The notes beneath the pieces were generated by a model that made no database searches, was not told the origin of the DNA, and worked only from the letters and a program-made list of their open reading frames with translations. Shown here one piece after another: positions 11,621 to 23,573 of a stretch of 64,000 nucleotides of DNA. The position numbers and the translations under genes are program-made. Source of the DNA: Aspergillus flavus (lineage: Eukaryota; Ascomycota; Eurotiomycetes; Eurotiales; Aspergillaceae); NCBI RefSeq assembly GCF_009017415.1, contig NC_092408.1, positions 3,348,001 through 3,412,000 of the forward strand, read 5' to 3'. Each line of letters starts with the position of its first letter. The stretch's first letter is position 1.

Positions 11621-13914
11621 ATGCCACCTGCGACTGCTCAGAGTAGTTCTGCTACTCAAAAGCTTGTCACCCCGGGATTTAACGCCGGTGCAAGGCCATA
11701 CAGATCTCATAAAGTTAGGGCTTGTGACTTGTGTAGAAAGCGCAAGTCCCGATGTACGGTGGATATCCCAGGCCAGTCATGTCTCCTATGCCGAGTCCAG
11801 GGAGCAGATTGTCATTACCAAGAAGAAACCAATCACGATACGTCCATTGCTAATGGCCCCGATCCCAAGAGATGGTCCGTCGATAATTCCAGTGAAAGCC
11901 TTCCTTCTGGCCAGAAGCGCAAGCGTACCCCCCACAGCGATTCGCCTCCCAGTCGTCCACGAGAAAGTACCTCTACCCTACCCCGCGCGAGTTCCGTAGT
12001 GGACAGTCGCGGAAACGAAACCCGACGGCAAGGAATTGAAGACCCTCACAATGAATCCGTTCATATCGTTGGTCCCGTTGTTGCGGATGACGCTCAGGTA
12101 ATCGAGAAGTTTATGCCTCCAGAACATTCCAATACGAACGAGGACCCTAACAGTCATCCGTACAATGTGTACTCGAACGATCCGAGAAAACCCATCCTTT
12201 ATACTACTATATCTAGGCGGAGACAGGGTATGCGAGTCGGCATCCCACCTGGAGAGAACCAGAAAGAAATTCTTGAACAAATACTTGGGCCTTTCAGGCG
12301 TGATCTAGTTAGGCTGTACGCTTTTGATCCTCTCTTGATGCAACTGAGTACTGATTTGTACCTGCAGCTTTATAGACAGGTTCAACGTAGCGTTCCCAAT
12401 CTTTGATGGTGACAGCTTCTGGGAGGCATACATTTCAGAAGTCCCAGGCGAACCACCAGCGTCTCTTATATGTCAGGTCTATTCCATGTCGCTTGTCTAC
12501 TGGAAACATGTGCCGAAGCTTGCCTGCCACCCCAAACCGGATGTCCGATATGCAGTCAACATGACTGTGGCTGCTCTCCACGAAGAATTTTCTGCCCCAG
12601 GCTTGTCGACTATAAGTTGTGCGTTGATTGATCTAACCGGGCGGCCAATTTTCTCCATGACCGGCAATGCCATCAGTTGCGGTCGAATGATATCTCTCGC
12701 TCACTGCCTTGGCCTGAATCGAGACCCCAGCCACTGGAAGATTTCTCAGAGGGAGAAAGATCATCGCATACGGTTGTGGTGGGGTGTTGTGATACATGAT
12801 CGCTGGTAAGTCCTTTTATGTGCGGTCTCTTTTATGTCGCTGACCCAGTTGTAAGGGGGAGCTTTGGTCACGGTGTACCTCCTCAAATCGCCAAGAATCA
12901 ATACGATGTCCCACTCCCCACAATTGACGGTTTATTGTCGCCGAATGGTCGCACTAACGAGCGCGTGAGGGCCGCTCACTGCCACATTGCGTTGTGTCGC
13001 TTGACAGAGATCCTTGGCGAGCTCATGCCTCTTGTGTACGGCTTGCAACACCGAGTTTCACGAGAGACTTCCAAGAGATTACGACAGATCAGAACTGATC
13101 TCGACATGTGGGAGGATTCGCTCCCTGACTGGTTGAAGTCCCCAGCAAGTACTAGTACGGAGGAACGTATCTCAGGGACAAGTAGCTTGCAGCTGGCTTT
13201 TCTGGCCGTCAAGATGCTTGTAAGCAGAGTTGAACTGAATGTAAGTCTCAAACACTGCGCAACTTCGAATTCATGTCTAATCGATCAATCATAGGAGGTC
13301 AATAGTGCAGATACCGACAACCCAGAAGCACGACGCTACTTCCAAACGGAATGCCGACGCTCCGCCGAAGAAATCGTGCAATTTATCTCTTCACTCCGGA
13401 AAGAGAACTTCCAGGAATTCTGGCTGCCCTGTATGAGACAACCTCTTAGAACCCGCAGGATCCTTTTGTTTCAATATCTAACTCTGTCACAGACAGCGCC
13501 TTCCACCTCACATCCACCGCCACTCTTCTCGTCCGCTGCGCGTTAGAAACCACAGACACGGACGTAGCTCGCTCCTGTATCAACAACGTGGAGATGTTCC
13601 GAAGTATATTGCGCCGTGTCAGAGAAGAGGAGGATTGGGATGTAGCGGACATGTGTTTGGACCACTGCGATCGGATCCTCAACAGACTCCCTGGCAACGG
13701 AAGCACCCCTGACCTCAACTTCAGTGGTGTTGTGCAGCCTGATAATCGCTTGGTGAATCCGGCTGCGATTTCGCTTCCCGAGACGCAGACGAATAATGAT
13801 ATTGTTGACGACATGATGTCCATCTCGGGGACTTTTGGTACGATGGACGGTTTCCCTTTTGATATGACAGGTATCTGGGATGTCTCTGTTTTCCAGGACG
13901 TGAATTTACCATGA
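11621..13914 (+). CDS. Zn2Cys6 transcription factor with fungal_trans domain, probable +1 frameshift
   Basis: ATG at 11621. The zinc cluster (RACDLCRKRKSRC, then CLLCRVQGADC) has spacing C-X2-C-X6-C-X8-C-X2-C-X6-C at residues about 35-65. The fungal-specific regulatory domain follows (DRWGSFGHGVPPQI, NQYDVPLPT). Downstream introns are 12806..12855, 13241..13294 and 13431..13492, all with GT-AG ends and continuous frame; stop at 13912..13914. The opening frame stops at 12404..12406, while the conserved FPIFDGDSFWEAY block is encoded one base over, from about 12393. The gene is therefore either broken by a one-base insertion near 12392 or spliced across 12387..12438, which would delete that block. 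The domain style resembles cutinase/xylanase regulator families, but no target is assigned. Confidence 0.75.
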
Positions 13915-14257
13915 TGTAGCATGCTAAAGACGAACCGGGAGGAATTCTCTTTCAATTATACCCAATGTGAACTTTATATATATGTTAGTTTTAGACGTAA
14001 ATACGGTGTCTAGTGCAAGTATATATATCCCGGAAGCAAAGACATTGAAGACATTAAACTTATAATCTCATTTATACAGAAGACATATAATGAACCAAAT
14101 GCTATTTTACAAACAACCCATGACGATGCTCAGGAGCCAAAAAAGGAGAACCTCTAATCATAACCCCACCCCCATAAAAAAAAGCACCTCAGGTACACAT
14201 TAAAAGACCCAATCGGGAGATGAGTGTTGCTTCCATTTTAGATCTTCAGGAAAACAA
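13915..14257. other. Convergent 3' region
   Basis: AT-rich gap between the regulator and tim50, which converge. I see nothing beyond presumed untranslated sequence. Confidence 0.5.
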
Positions 14258-15948
14258 TTACTGCTTGCCAGCACCGAACACGCTGGTCAAAGAGCCCTTC
14301 ATCTGGTTCATCTGCTCCTGCCGAGCCTTCTCCTCTTCGGCGGCCATCTCAGCCAGCCACTTCTCACCGTTCTCACGGATCTCCTTCTCCATCATCTCGT
14401 AGTTCTTCTGACCTCGCTCACGGATCTGATCCCAGAGCATCTTACCCTGGGCGAGACCCTCAGATGGAGTCGTCTCACCGTCCAAGGTTCGGGTGGATTT
14501 CAAGCCAAAAGCAGAGGCTAAGCTGCCCATGCTAAACTTGGGCCGCTTCTGCTGCTCCTCGCCCAACTCCTTCTGGAACCGCTCCCGCATGGCCTTCTCA
14601 CGCTTGGCAAACTCAACGGGGATATCGGTGCCCTCAAACGACTTCAGGACAGGACGAACGTCTTCCACTCCCATACCGGCAATGTATTCAAGCAAAGGAA
14701 TCAAAGCGACCAAAGTCTTGTCCTTAGATTCGCCGTGCCACTTGTTGAGGATGATAGCGTTTTCGGGCTGCAGGCGGGCGTGTTCCTCCTTGGTGTCGAT
14801 CAGGATAACCTTGGACAGATCACGGTTGAGATAGGAAAGGTCCTAGACAGGGGCGATCAGTAAGTGTACAATATATTTGCATCATCTGTTTGATAAGACG
14901 TACCTTGATATACTCTCCATCCTTGTATCTAGTGGCTTCCCTGAACAATGGCCAGCGGATGATACGGAAAGGATCGAGCTTGCGAAGTACCTGGTCTGCC
15001 ATCATGCTCGGAACGCTGGTGAAAAGAACAAGTTCGTAGTACTGATTGAGGTAGCGAAGGAAATAGTCGACTCCAGGTCGCTTGGCAACCCGCCATCCGT
15101 GTTCACGGCTCCATTCACTGTGCACAAGCAAATCTTCCAAACTCAGCACCAAAGTGTAGGGCTGGCGGAGATTGGGGTCTTCGTCAGGGAGCAGCTTCGG
15201 GAAAGCGGGGTCTTTGTAGTAGCTGGTGATATCGCCAAAGCGAGCTTTGACGCGGCTGTACCAAAGCCCAAAACTCCAGCCTGAGGGGACATCCGGATGA
15301 AGTCTCGCCTCCTCTTCAGTATCCCAGTTTCGCCCCAAATAGGCAGCACCACCTGCACCCGCAAGCAGGAAAAGGGCATACATGAGGTTGGCCATCCGGG
15401 CCCTTCGGCGATCAAGAGACGAGACATAACCATCCTTGGGAATATCGCCGCCGTGGCCATCATCTGTGTAATCTTCGGAGCGGGAAGGATCTTCAGTGAG
15501 ATTCAGCGCAGTCGGTCCACGGCCTTTCGAGCGAGCTTCTAATTCTGCGGCAAGGGTGGAGGGAATGCCTTGTGTGAGGTCGGGAAGTGGTTGTTGGGGC
15601 GCAGCTTTCTCAGCACCCGTCTGGCTAGATTCGGCCTTGTCGAAGTCAATCAGCTATGGAAAGCGAAATCCATAGTCAGGACGATTTACTCACAGATTCG
15701 GCAGTCTGGTTGGCTGTGTTTCTTTGTGCATCCGCATTGGTGTCGAATTCAGCTTGAGAGGCCGAATACTCTTGTTGTGAAGACTGGTCGGCTTTGGGAG
15801 ACTTGACAGACTCGGGCAGCTTGTAAGGAGCCTTGGGTTTATTGTTCTTTGCGTACCACCGAGAGTGGGTAATTGGCAAGGCGGATAAACGAACCGCAGA
15901 GGCGAGGGTGTTGGGCCTCGTCAGAGGCAATACTGCACGGCTAAGCAT
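14258..15948 (-). CDS. tim50: Mitochondrial import inner-membrane translocase subunit Tim50
   Basis: Three exons, 15948..15694, 15653..14904 and 14842..14258, encode 529 residues. Tim50 is the presequence receptor of the TIM23 complex, anchored in the inner membrane with its main domain in the intermembrane space. Residues 1 to about 30 look like a mitochondrial presequence (Arg-rich, few acidic residues). A membrane segment sits near 172-193 (MANLMYALFLLAGAGGAAYLG). An FCP1/NIF-type phosphatase fold follows at about 240-380. The DxDxT phosphatase motif is replaced by LSLEDLLVHSEW, as is usual for Tim50, so no phosphatase activity is expected. The C-terminus is charged and helical. Intron 1 is only 40 nt. 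The gene is divergent from the 2EXR gene. Confidence 0.93.
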
Positions 15949-16641
15949 AGTGGAAAAGAAAAAAGTGTGATGTAATTAAGGATAGGTAAAATATAACAAT
16001 GTACTCATGCTCTGCACAAGGGGGGCAGCTTGAGCGGGAGTTGTAGCAGGACCTAGCACACCAGACCAAGCCAACAGACGCGTTAGAGTACGTTGATAGT
16101 CTGAGAGTCCGTTTGTCGAAGTCCAGAAGATAACCGGTTCGAGTGCCAGAGCTTCGGAAAAGTTGCGCTGTCGGAGGTACGGCGAGCGGCAAGGCCCCAC
16201 CGCGCAGCACCGCCTATAAAATCTTCCACTTTCTGCCGGTTTCCTCCTTTTCTTTTTCTTTTCTTTTCCAAATTATGAAAGTTGAAACCCAGACGGTAAA
16301 TTTGACCCAACAAGCCTCTTGATGCATGCCGGGTTGTATTAGCTGGGGAGACAAAAGAAGTTTTGCTTCTATCCTGCACCCAAGAGCCGCAGCGAAGGAT
16401 ATCTGTGCAGCTGCAGCCCCGTTGGTGGGATACAAATTGTTCTCTCTATATAAATGGTGGTTTGATGTTCGCTACCCACCTTGCAAAAAAAAAAAGTGTA
16501 CTCCGTTAATTCGCAAGTTCAGTTAACTGTTTAACTGCAACAATGGCATGACAAAGAACCTTATGAAATAAAAGACCTTTTCCAATAGAATATTCCCCGC
16601 GTATTTTTTTCTCTTTCTTTTAGATTCGATCTTCAGCCATC
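15949..16641. other. Divergent promoter of tim50 and the 2EXR gene
   Basis: No supported gene. A TATATAAAT element lies near 16447, 195 nt upstream of the 2EXR gene start. Pyrimidine-rich runs precede both starts. Confidence 0.45.
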
Positions 16642-17538
16642 ATGGACTCTATATCAGAGGCCCTGCAAAAGGTGCACCTCGAGAGTCCACCGCCGAAATC
16701 AGATCAGGTCGAGCTGCGAGAGGCTGAGGGCGAGGAAAATGAGGAGGATATAGAGAAAACAGCGCCGTTGGGTCCGTTTCCCTTCTTCGACCTTCCATCC
16801 GAGTTACGTTTGCGCATATATCATATCCTTCTCTTTACCCCTCGCCGCAAGCGAGCGCATTTACACACCAAGGGCAGTGTGGGAGCTTCCTCGAAGAAAA
16901 ATCCACCACTATCTCCGACATCCCACCGTATCAACCTCTTCCTAGTATCTCGACGTGTGCACAATGAGGCCTCCGACTACTTCTATACCACCCAGACATT
17001 CCGTCTCTTCTCTTTGCAGGATTATTCGCGAATGCCAACAGTCAGTATGATACCGCCTAGATACCGGCCCTCCATCGCTACTATCGAATTAATCCTAGGA
17101 TCCAGCTGGACAGCACCTCCCAGTTCTTGGAAAGTCACCCGCCGTCTTGGTCTGGAAGACATGGTTCGTGCTAAGACATTCAAAGTGTTTATTGAGGTCG
17201 ATCCTTCGCATCCAGTGTTTGAAGGCTTCCGGATTTCCAAGAACTTCTACACTGAATTTTCTGGTGGAATACTTCGCGATGTTCTCGCCAAAATGCCAAG
17301 CTTAGAATATGTGGAGTTTGACGGGTGGCCGTCTGTCCGCAAGAACGGGGCGTTGATGCAGCGTCTACTTCATGAAGCCAAAGCAGCCAAGAAGAAGATT
17401 GCCTGGGGTCCCGAACGCGGATGGACAGACTGCGACGAGGAAGACATGGAAACTCCCATGGTTTACGAACTGAAGTCGATGGAGCGTGGTAGAGTCAATG
17501 ATGTTCCGCCTCAAACTGATTCATTATTCGGACCATAA
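16642..17538 (+). CDS. 2EXR/F-box-like domain protein, uncharacterised
   Basis: Single-exon gene of 298 residues. After an acidic N-terminus it carries FFDLPSELRLRIYHILL at about residues 49-65, the start of the fungal 2EXR/F-box-like fold, followed by the usual LVSRRVHNEASDYFY. A mixed alpha/beta region continues to about residue 260 (SLEYVEFDGWP). This large ascomycete family often lacks assigned function; recruitment to an SCF ubiquitin ligase is possible but not shown. The ATG at 16642 follows a pyrimidine-rich leader and is the first in frame. It is convergent with rpn11. No signal peptide or membrane segment. Confidence 0.8.
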   Translation: MDSISEALQKVHLESPPPKSDQVELREAEGEENEEDIEKTAPLGPFPFFDLPSELRLRIYHILLFTPRRKRAHLHTKGSVGASSKKNPPLSPTSHRINLFLVSRRVHNEASDYFYTTQTFRLFSLQDYSRMPTVSMIPPRYRPSIATIELILGSSWTAPPSSWKVTRRLGLEDMVRAKTFKVFIEVDPSHPVFEGFRISKNFYTEFSGGILRDVLAKMPSLEYVEFDGWPSVRKNGALMQRLLHEAKAAKKKIAWGPERGWTDCDEEDMETPMVYELKSMERGRVNDVPPQTDSLFGP

Positions 17539-17907
17539 TGATCACCGTGACCTGTCGTTCGGTCTGGACTGATGGATCTTCAAATGATTATGAAAGTATA
17601 GAGCAACATATAAACGTTCATCATTATAGAGTTTAATAGTTACTCGCTATTTATTGAATTTGACAATCTAAAATCAAAGAAGGTTGCCGATCTATATGTA
17701 AATATGTGTCATAGTCAAACCGTACAACGAAGCTAGCACAACGACTGAGTCGTAGTTATGCGGTGATTGAATAGTACAAGTTGAAACGTCATTCATTTAT
17801 AATTGTTTCCGTGCATGATGGCTGCCCCTGCGAGACAGGACTACTGTCCTGTATCTCATGTTGCAGGAACAGATATTATGATACTCCTCATAATACTCAC
17901 TAATCAT
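17539..17907. other. Convergent 3' region
   Basis: AT-rich gap between the 2EXR gene and rpn11. Nothing else seen. Confidence 0.5.
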
Positions 17908-19175
17908 CTATAGGTCTTCATCCACCTCCATACTGGCACCGTTTTGAGCGCCTTTTCCATTTGATTGCCTGGCAACTGAGGCTTCCTTATCGATCATCTG
18001 CCGCGAGACTGCGACAATATTATCTTCAATCAACTGCTGACTTACATCCTCGATGTCTATAACAATAGTTAATATGTATAAGGAAAACAAAACTGGAGTT
18101 CCGAATATGACTTACGCTTCTTGGGATCGACCTTTCCGACATATCTTGTCTTGAGCTGCTCCTTGCTGAGTTCCGTTTCTTCTTTAACTCGCTTTTCGTA
18201 GCCCTCGGCGAGGCTGACGAGCTGCTTCATGCGGTCGACGTTGTGCTCGCCTTCCTCATGGAAATCCTTCATCTGCAAGGCTTCCGTCCAAACATGCTTA
18301 TGCAGATTCATCAACATGTTCTCCTCCAACCCTGTCTTACGGTAATTGATAGCAATGCTGTAGTAGTGCCTGTTCAGGCCGTGGATGAGTGCTTGGATCG
18401 ACGGCTTATTCAGGTGACCCAAATTGGATGTGGTTTGCCGAGGCTCCTGACCCATGACCACAGTCTGGGGTTGAATAAGTCGGAAAGCATCAATAACAAC
18501 TTTGCCCTTGACGGACTGGATAGGGTCAACGACAACGGCGACAGCGCGCGGGGTGAGCTGCTCGAAGGATTGCTGGGTGTTGATATCGACAGATGAGAGC
18601 CAGCAGCCAAAACCAGGGTGAGAGTGATACCAGCCAACAACGGTTTCTGGTCTGCATAATCGAAGAATCAATATCGCTCCAAGTAAGGCTAGAGGCCTAG
18701 TCAAAGCTTACCGTCCTGTTTGGCGGAGCATGTCCATCATCTTGGTCTGAAAGACGGGGTCCACAGCTTCGACACTAACACCAGTACCACTCTGAGGCAT
18801 CGCGAACACATCCACTACTCGAACTGTATATTCATCCACGAACTCTCCCAACATCAGACCCATGACTTCCATAGGTACACCTGCCCGACCATGTCGCAAC
18901 ATCTTCAGCAGAGCCAACGATGAGATATGTACTGTTTCGGAGTTATCGATCAGGTTAGGGGTATCCTAAATAATAAAATATCAGTATAATAGCTTCACAG
19001 GTGTGTAATTCGGATAGAATCTTAATCGAGTACAGCGCCACATAAGGTACACGGAAAGAACCGCCTTAGGAGAACAGTGATTAAGGAATGTCGAGGCTCG
19101 ACTTACACCACCGGGGGCAGCACCACCCATGCCCATGCTTTGGGCAGCCTGAAGCATCCGACCAAGTCGCTCCAT
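17908..19175 (-). CDS. rpn11: 26S proteasome lid deubiquitinase Rpn11
   Basis: Four exons, 19175..19107, 18965..18712, 18651..18116 and 18056..17908, encode 335 residues. Rpn11 is the zinc metalloprotease of the proteasome lid; it removes ubiquitin chains as substrates are pulled into the core. The JAMM motif is complete, [16 protein letters not shown], with zinc ligands His117, His119 and Asp130 in this model. The MPN domain spans about residues 28-160, and the C-terminal helices ([19 protein letters not shown]) are the lid-assembly helices. Length is close to other fungal Rpn11 proteins. It is transcribed divergently from rpdA with 597 nt between start codons. No anomaly. Confidence 0.96.
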
Positions 19176-19772
19176 AGCTGCTGACGGAATATAAGTATCG
19201 GAGATGTAAAGGTAAAGGATAGCTTCCTAGAGGGAAGCCCCGAAAGACAGAAGAGTTGATCGGGATGTCAAAGGGTTGCAACGTGGGAGGGAGCTCGCAA
19301 ATAACGCGATAATGGAGTAATGACTAAAAGGTAGATGAGGGGGGTTGAAATGGGATGCAAGCGATAAGAGATGGTGGTTGGAGGTGAAGCCGCAGTTGAG
19401 CTCCAAGAAGCCTAACTGACGAAGGCGGTGGACACAGCTTTGGACCGTTAATTGGCGCTCCCGCCTTTCTTTCCCCTTCGCTTCGACCTTCGTTTCTCAT
19501 TCTCCCCGGCCATGGGAATGCGGTCCAGTCACTTATCATAACTTCTTGATCCTGCTATTTCCCTCTCCTCTCTTTCCTTGATAGGGCGATCTAAAACCGG
19601 GACCTGATTACCAAGTATCTGGACCCCTCCCCTTGTCTCCAGCCCGTCATCCTCTACATCTTCCTTTTACATCACCAGCAGAACCGAGAATTCGCCGTGC
19701 CCCAAGGCATATATCTCCTAATTTCAATTTGAGCGAACGCTATCGGTGCTCTCTCATACATTGTCATCCAAG
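19176..19772. promoter_or_regulatory. Bidirectional promoter of rpn11 and rpdA
   Basis: 597 nt between the two start codons. An inverted CCAAT box (ATTGG) lies near 19450, roughly mid-way. CCAAT boxes are bound by the Hap/AnCP complex in Aspergillus. The remainder is pyrimidine-rich towards rpdA. A shared promoter is inferred from layout. Confidence 0.5.
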
Positions 19773-22012
19773 ATGACTTCCTTAGCTCCCTTGGACCCGA
19801 TCAATGCCAACGGGTCAGACCGTGGCAAGAAGGTCGCATATTTCTACGACTCCGACGTTGGTAACTATGCCTACGTCTCGGGACACCCAATGAAGCCTCA
19901 TCGCATAAGGATGACACATAGCTTGGTTATGAACTACGGTCTCTATAAGAAAATGGAAATCTATGTAAGTGGTGCAAGCTCTCCCAAGTTGTTACTGCGC
20001 GATGTTGGCTTTGCTAACCTGCAAATCTCATAGCGCGCAAAACCAGCGTCTAAATACGAGATGACCCAATTCCACACGGATGAATATATCGACTTCCTTT
20101 CTAAAGTAACGCCGGATAACATGGACACCTACGCCAAGGAGCAAAGCAAGTATAATGTCGGTGATGATTGTCCTGTTTTCGACGGTCTTTTTGAATTCTG
20201 CGGAATTAGTGCAGGAGGTAGTATGGAGGGCGCGGCCCGACTTAATCGCAATAAATGCGACATTGCTGTCAACTGGGCTGGTGGTCTTCACCATGCGAAG
20301 AAGAGTGAAGCAAGTGGTTTCTGCTACGTGAACGGTAATAAGGAACCGTATTTTCCCGCTGTGCCTTGAAGACTCATTAACGAATCCTCTATAGATATTG
20401 TGCTAGGCATTCTTGAGTTGTTGCGCTTCAAGCAGCGAGTGCTGTACGTCGACATTGATGTACATCATGGTGATGGTGTTGAAGAAGCCTTCTACACTAC
20501 AGATCGTGTTATGACTGTCTCTTTCCACAAATACGGAGAGTACTTCCCAGGAACTGGCGAGCTCCGCGATATCGGTGTAGGCCAGGGTAAATATTACGCC
20601 GTAAACTTTCCACTCCGCGATGGTATCGACGACGTTTCTTATAAGAGTATTTTTGAGCCCGTCATCAAGAGTGTTATGGAGTGGTACCGACCAGAAGCAG
20701 TGGTTCTCCAATGCGGTGGTGACAGTCTTTCCGGGGACCGTTTGGGGTGCTTCAACCTTAGTATGAGAGGACATGCCAACTGTGTGAACTTCATCAAGAG
20801 CTTTAATCTACCCACCTTAATTCTTGGAGGAGGAGGTTACACAATGCGCAACGTTGCGCGAACCTGGGCATTTGAGACTGGTATTCTTGTTGGGGATCCT
20901 TTGGGCTCCGAGCTTCCCTACAATGATTACTACGAGGTGAGATCGTTTTCCTCAAACATATTCATGTCAGAAGTTGTTAACATGAACAGTACTTTGCTCC
21001 GGATTATGAGCTGGATGTGCGGCCATCAAATATGGATAACGCCAACACGAAAGAGTATCTAGATAAGATCCGTGCGCAAGTTGTCGAGAACCTTAAGCGA
21101 ACTTCGTTTGCACCTTCCGTACAGATGACGGACGTACCACGCGACCCTCTTGTAGAAGGCATGGATGATGAAGCGGATGCAATCTTGGACGATCTGGATG
21201 AGGACGAAAATAAAGACAAGCGTTTCACCAAAAGGCGATTCGATCAATATGTCGAGAAACCAGGTGAACTTAGTGATAGCGAAGACGAAGAAGAGAACGC
21301 TGCCAACGGAGTCCGCCGCCAACCTGGCATAATGAAACGGAGGAACCAAGTCAACTATCGCAACCTTGATGTTGAATCTGGACTTGAGAGCGGAATGGCT
21401 ACCCCCGCCGATGCTTCTTCGGTACCTGACGATGACATGGATACTACCGCCGACGCGAAGATGGGCGATGCCCCACAGACTGAAACCGAGGCACCCGCAA
21501 CACCTTCCGTCGCCGAGCCACCATCAAGGGCTGAGGAGGCATCCGCAGCAGTACCAACGGAAATGGCGATTGATGGTCAAGAGCAAGCAGCTCCCTCTGC
21601 GCCTATTTCTCGCCAGCCGTCCCCCAAGGCACAGGATGAAGATATCACCATGGAAGACGCGGGCAACGCTGCGCCCGAAACAGAGCAGCAGGAGCAATCC
21701 GTAGCGCCAAGTGAGGCCCAGGCAGAAGAAAAGAAGCCCGCTGAAGAAAAACCAGCTACGGACAAACCTGCAACAGAGCCGTCCTCTCCAGCCGATGCAC
21801 AGGCCCCTCAGAAGGAGTCCGTAGAGGACTCAGGGCCAGCTGAAGCAAGTGAGGTAGCGGAAACAGTAGAGATAACTGAGACCAAAGAAAAGAGCCCAGA
21901 AGCTCCTAAGGATGTGCCTGAGCCAGCCAAAGCAGAGCAGGAATCACCCAAGGAAGTAAAGGAATCAACTGGTGAACCTCAAGAGAAGGAGCCCACCAAG
22001 AGCGAGGCATAG
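19773..22012 (+). CDS. rpdA: Class I histone deacetylase RpdA (Rpd3/HDAC1 type)
   Basis: Four exons, 19773..19964, 20034..20334, 20395..20936 and 20990..22012, encode 685 residues. It removes acetyl groups from histone tails in Sin3-type corepressor complexes in the nucleus. The catalytic domain (about residues 20-400) has the expected zinc-site and His-Asp motifs: [44 protein letters not shown] and [14 protein letters not shown]. Beyond about residue 400 lies the fungal-specific extension: an acidic patch ([21 protein letters not shown]), an arginine-rich stretch ([19 protein letters not shown]), then about 220 residues rich in Glu, Pro, Ala and Ser. In Aspergillus nidulans the region after the catalytic core is reported as essential. 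Length and layout match RpdA. Confidence 0.95.
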
Positions 22013-22556
22013 GCTCCGCTTTTTAGAGGCGTTTATCAGGGTTCCGGGCGCAAAGGCTGGCAATATGGTGTTTGGGTTACTGCATCCATGAAGGAAGGTA
22101 TTCTGCTATGTCTCATGTCTTTTCTATTCTCTGACTCTGTAGGTTGAGCAATTCTTTTTTTAAAATTCATGTACCATGCGCAAATGCATATATTGGCTAA
22201 GACTTCAACAAATTCATACATATTCACCGAATCGTCTCAAATTGCAGGATTCTTGCACAAAACTAGTACTCCCCGTAGTAGAGCATGTCTAGAGCACCCC
22301 ATACAGCAAGCTTACCTAATCCATCCAAGCACTCTAATCCCAAGGGGGGATAGCGTATCGACTGAGCCCTAATTCACCATGGGCCCTCGACGGGCCAATA
22401 GCGCTGAGGCGCCAAGATTTTACCCACGACACACTAAGCGAGAAAGCAATTCGGAAACCCGAGCAATCCCTCGACGACGCCTGATACTGTCGACCTTCGT
22501 CGCTTCCTTCGCCAATTTTCTAGTATCCGACACCGTTTACGTGATACACAGCCAAG
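22013..22556. other. Intergenic region, rpdA 3' end and rpl23 promoter
   Basis: No supported gene. A CCAAT box lies at 22395..22399, about 160 nt upstream of the rpl23 start. The last 100 nt are pyrimidine-rich, as usual for ribosomal protein leaders. Confidence 0.45.
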
Positions 22557-23573
22557 ATGTCTGGAAGAGGGTGAGTTTTGACTGGCTCTTTTTTTTCTGC
22601 GTTGTTCGACTATGAGCGAGGGTCTACAATGGTGGTCTGAGTTTATCGAACCGGGTTTGTGGGCAAGGTATACGGGGCAAAGGAAATCAATTATCAGGAA
22701 GAAAGAGAAGGGCAACGACGGTGGAAGGATCGCACAAGGGACAGGGATAAAAGAATGACGGCCAGAAGAACAACCCGGGGAGATACTCAGACTCTGGCTG
22801 CGGGGACAGTTAGAAGAACCAACAAAATTCTTTGCTCTTGAGTTTTTACGGCCAGAACATGCACAGGGGATTATGCTAACGAATCGCTCTTCTACAGTCG
22901 TGGTTCCTCGGGCAACAAGCTCAAGATGTCGCTCGGTCTGCCTTGGTACGTCGAGAACCGATCCTATCTCGAATCATGAACCCCCAATGTCGAGACGAAA
23001 ACCCCATACATTACATATATCTACGTCCATCAATAGTCAACCCCCGACGGTCAGGAAACTAACTGGGTTATTCTTACAGCGGCGCCGTCATGAACTGCTG
23101 CGACAACTCCGGTGCCCGTAACCTTTACATCATCTCCGTTAAGGGTACCGGTGCCCGCCTCAACCGTCTCCCCGCCGCTGGTGTCGGTGACATGGTCATG
23201 GCCACCGTCAAGAAGGGAAAGCCCGAGCTCCGTAAGAAGGTCATGCCCGCCGTTGTCGTCCGTCAGAGCAAGCCCTGGAGACGTCCCGATGGTATCTACC
23301 TCTACTTCGAGGACAACGCTGGTGTCGTACGTATTTTTCGTTCATATCGACATGATAAACTTTGAAGGAGAAGGCCACGTTGCTAATAAATACCTGTACA
23401 GATCGTCAACGCCAAGGGTGAGATGAAGGGATCCGCCATCACCGGCCCCGTCGGAAAGGAGGCTGCTGAGCTCTGGCCTGTAAGCATTCCATGTCCTCCG
23501 TATCCCAGAAAATATTCATGCTAACGAAATATCTCAACAGCGTATCGCTTCCAACTCTGGTGTTGTCATGTAA
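22557..23573 (+). CDS. rpl23: 60S ribosomal protein L23 (uL14)
   Basis: Five exons, 22557..22570, 22898..22945, 23080..23326, 23402..23479 and 23541..23573, encode 139 residues. uL14 sits at the subunit interface of the large ribosomal subunit, near the GTPase-factor site. The typical sequence is clear: [19 protein letters not shown], then [34 protein letters not shown], and a final IASNSGVVM. The first coding exon is only 14 nt (Met-Ser-Gly-Arg and two bases), followed by a 327-nt intron, a common arrangement for ribosomal protein genes. Exon 2 is 48 nt. All junctions keep the frame. Length agrees with yeast Rpl23. Confidence 0.96.

Noticed and set aside
12387..12438. A 52-nt intron in the second regulator.
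   Set aside because: It restores the frame but has a weak donor and removes the conserved FPIFDGDSFW block, so a one-base frameshift explains the sequence better.
1..14000. A secondary-metabolite cluster around the two Zn2Cys6 regulators.
   Set aside because: No polyketide, peptide or terpene synthase, P450, or transporter lies near them; the neighbours are unrelated single genes.
14820..15395. Active-phosphatase annotation for the Tim50 FCP1-like fold.
   Set aside because: The DxDxT motif is replaced by LSLEDLLVHSEW, the usual inactive form in this family.
16131..16150. A tRNA B-box-like GGTTCGAGTGC.
   Set aside because: No matching A-box, acceptor stem or T-stem pairing could be found around it.
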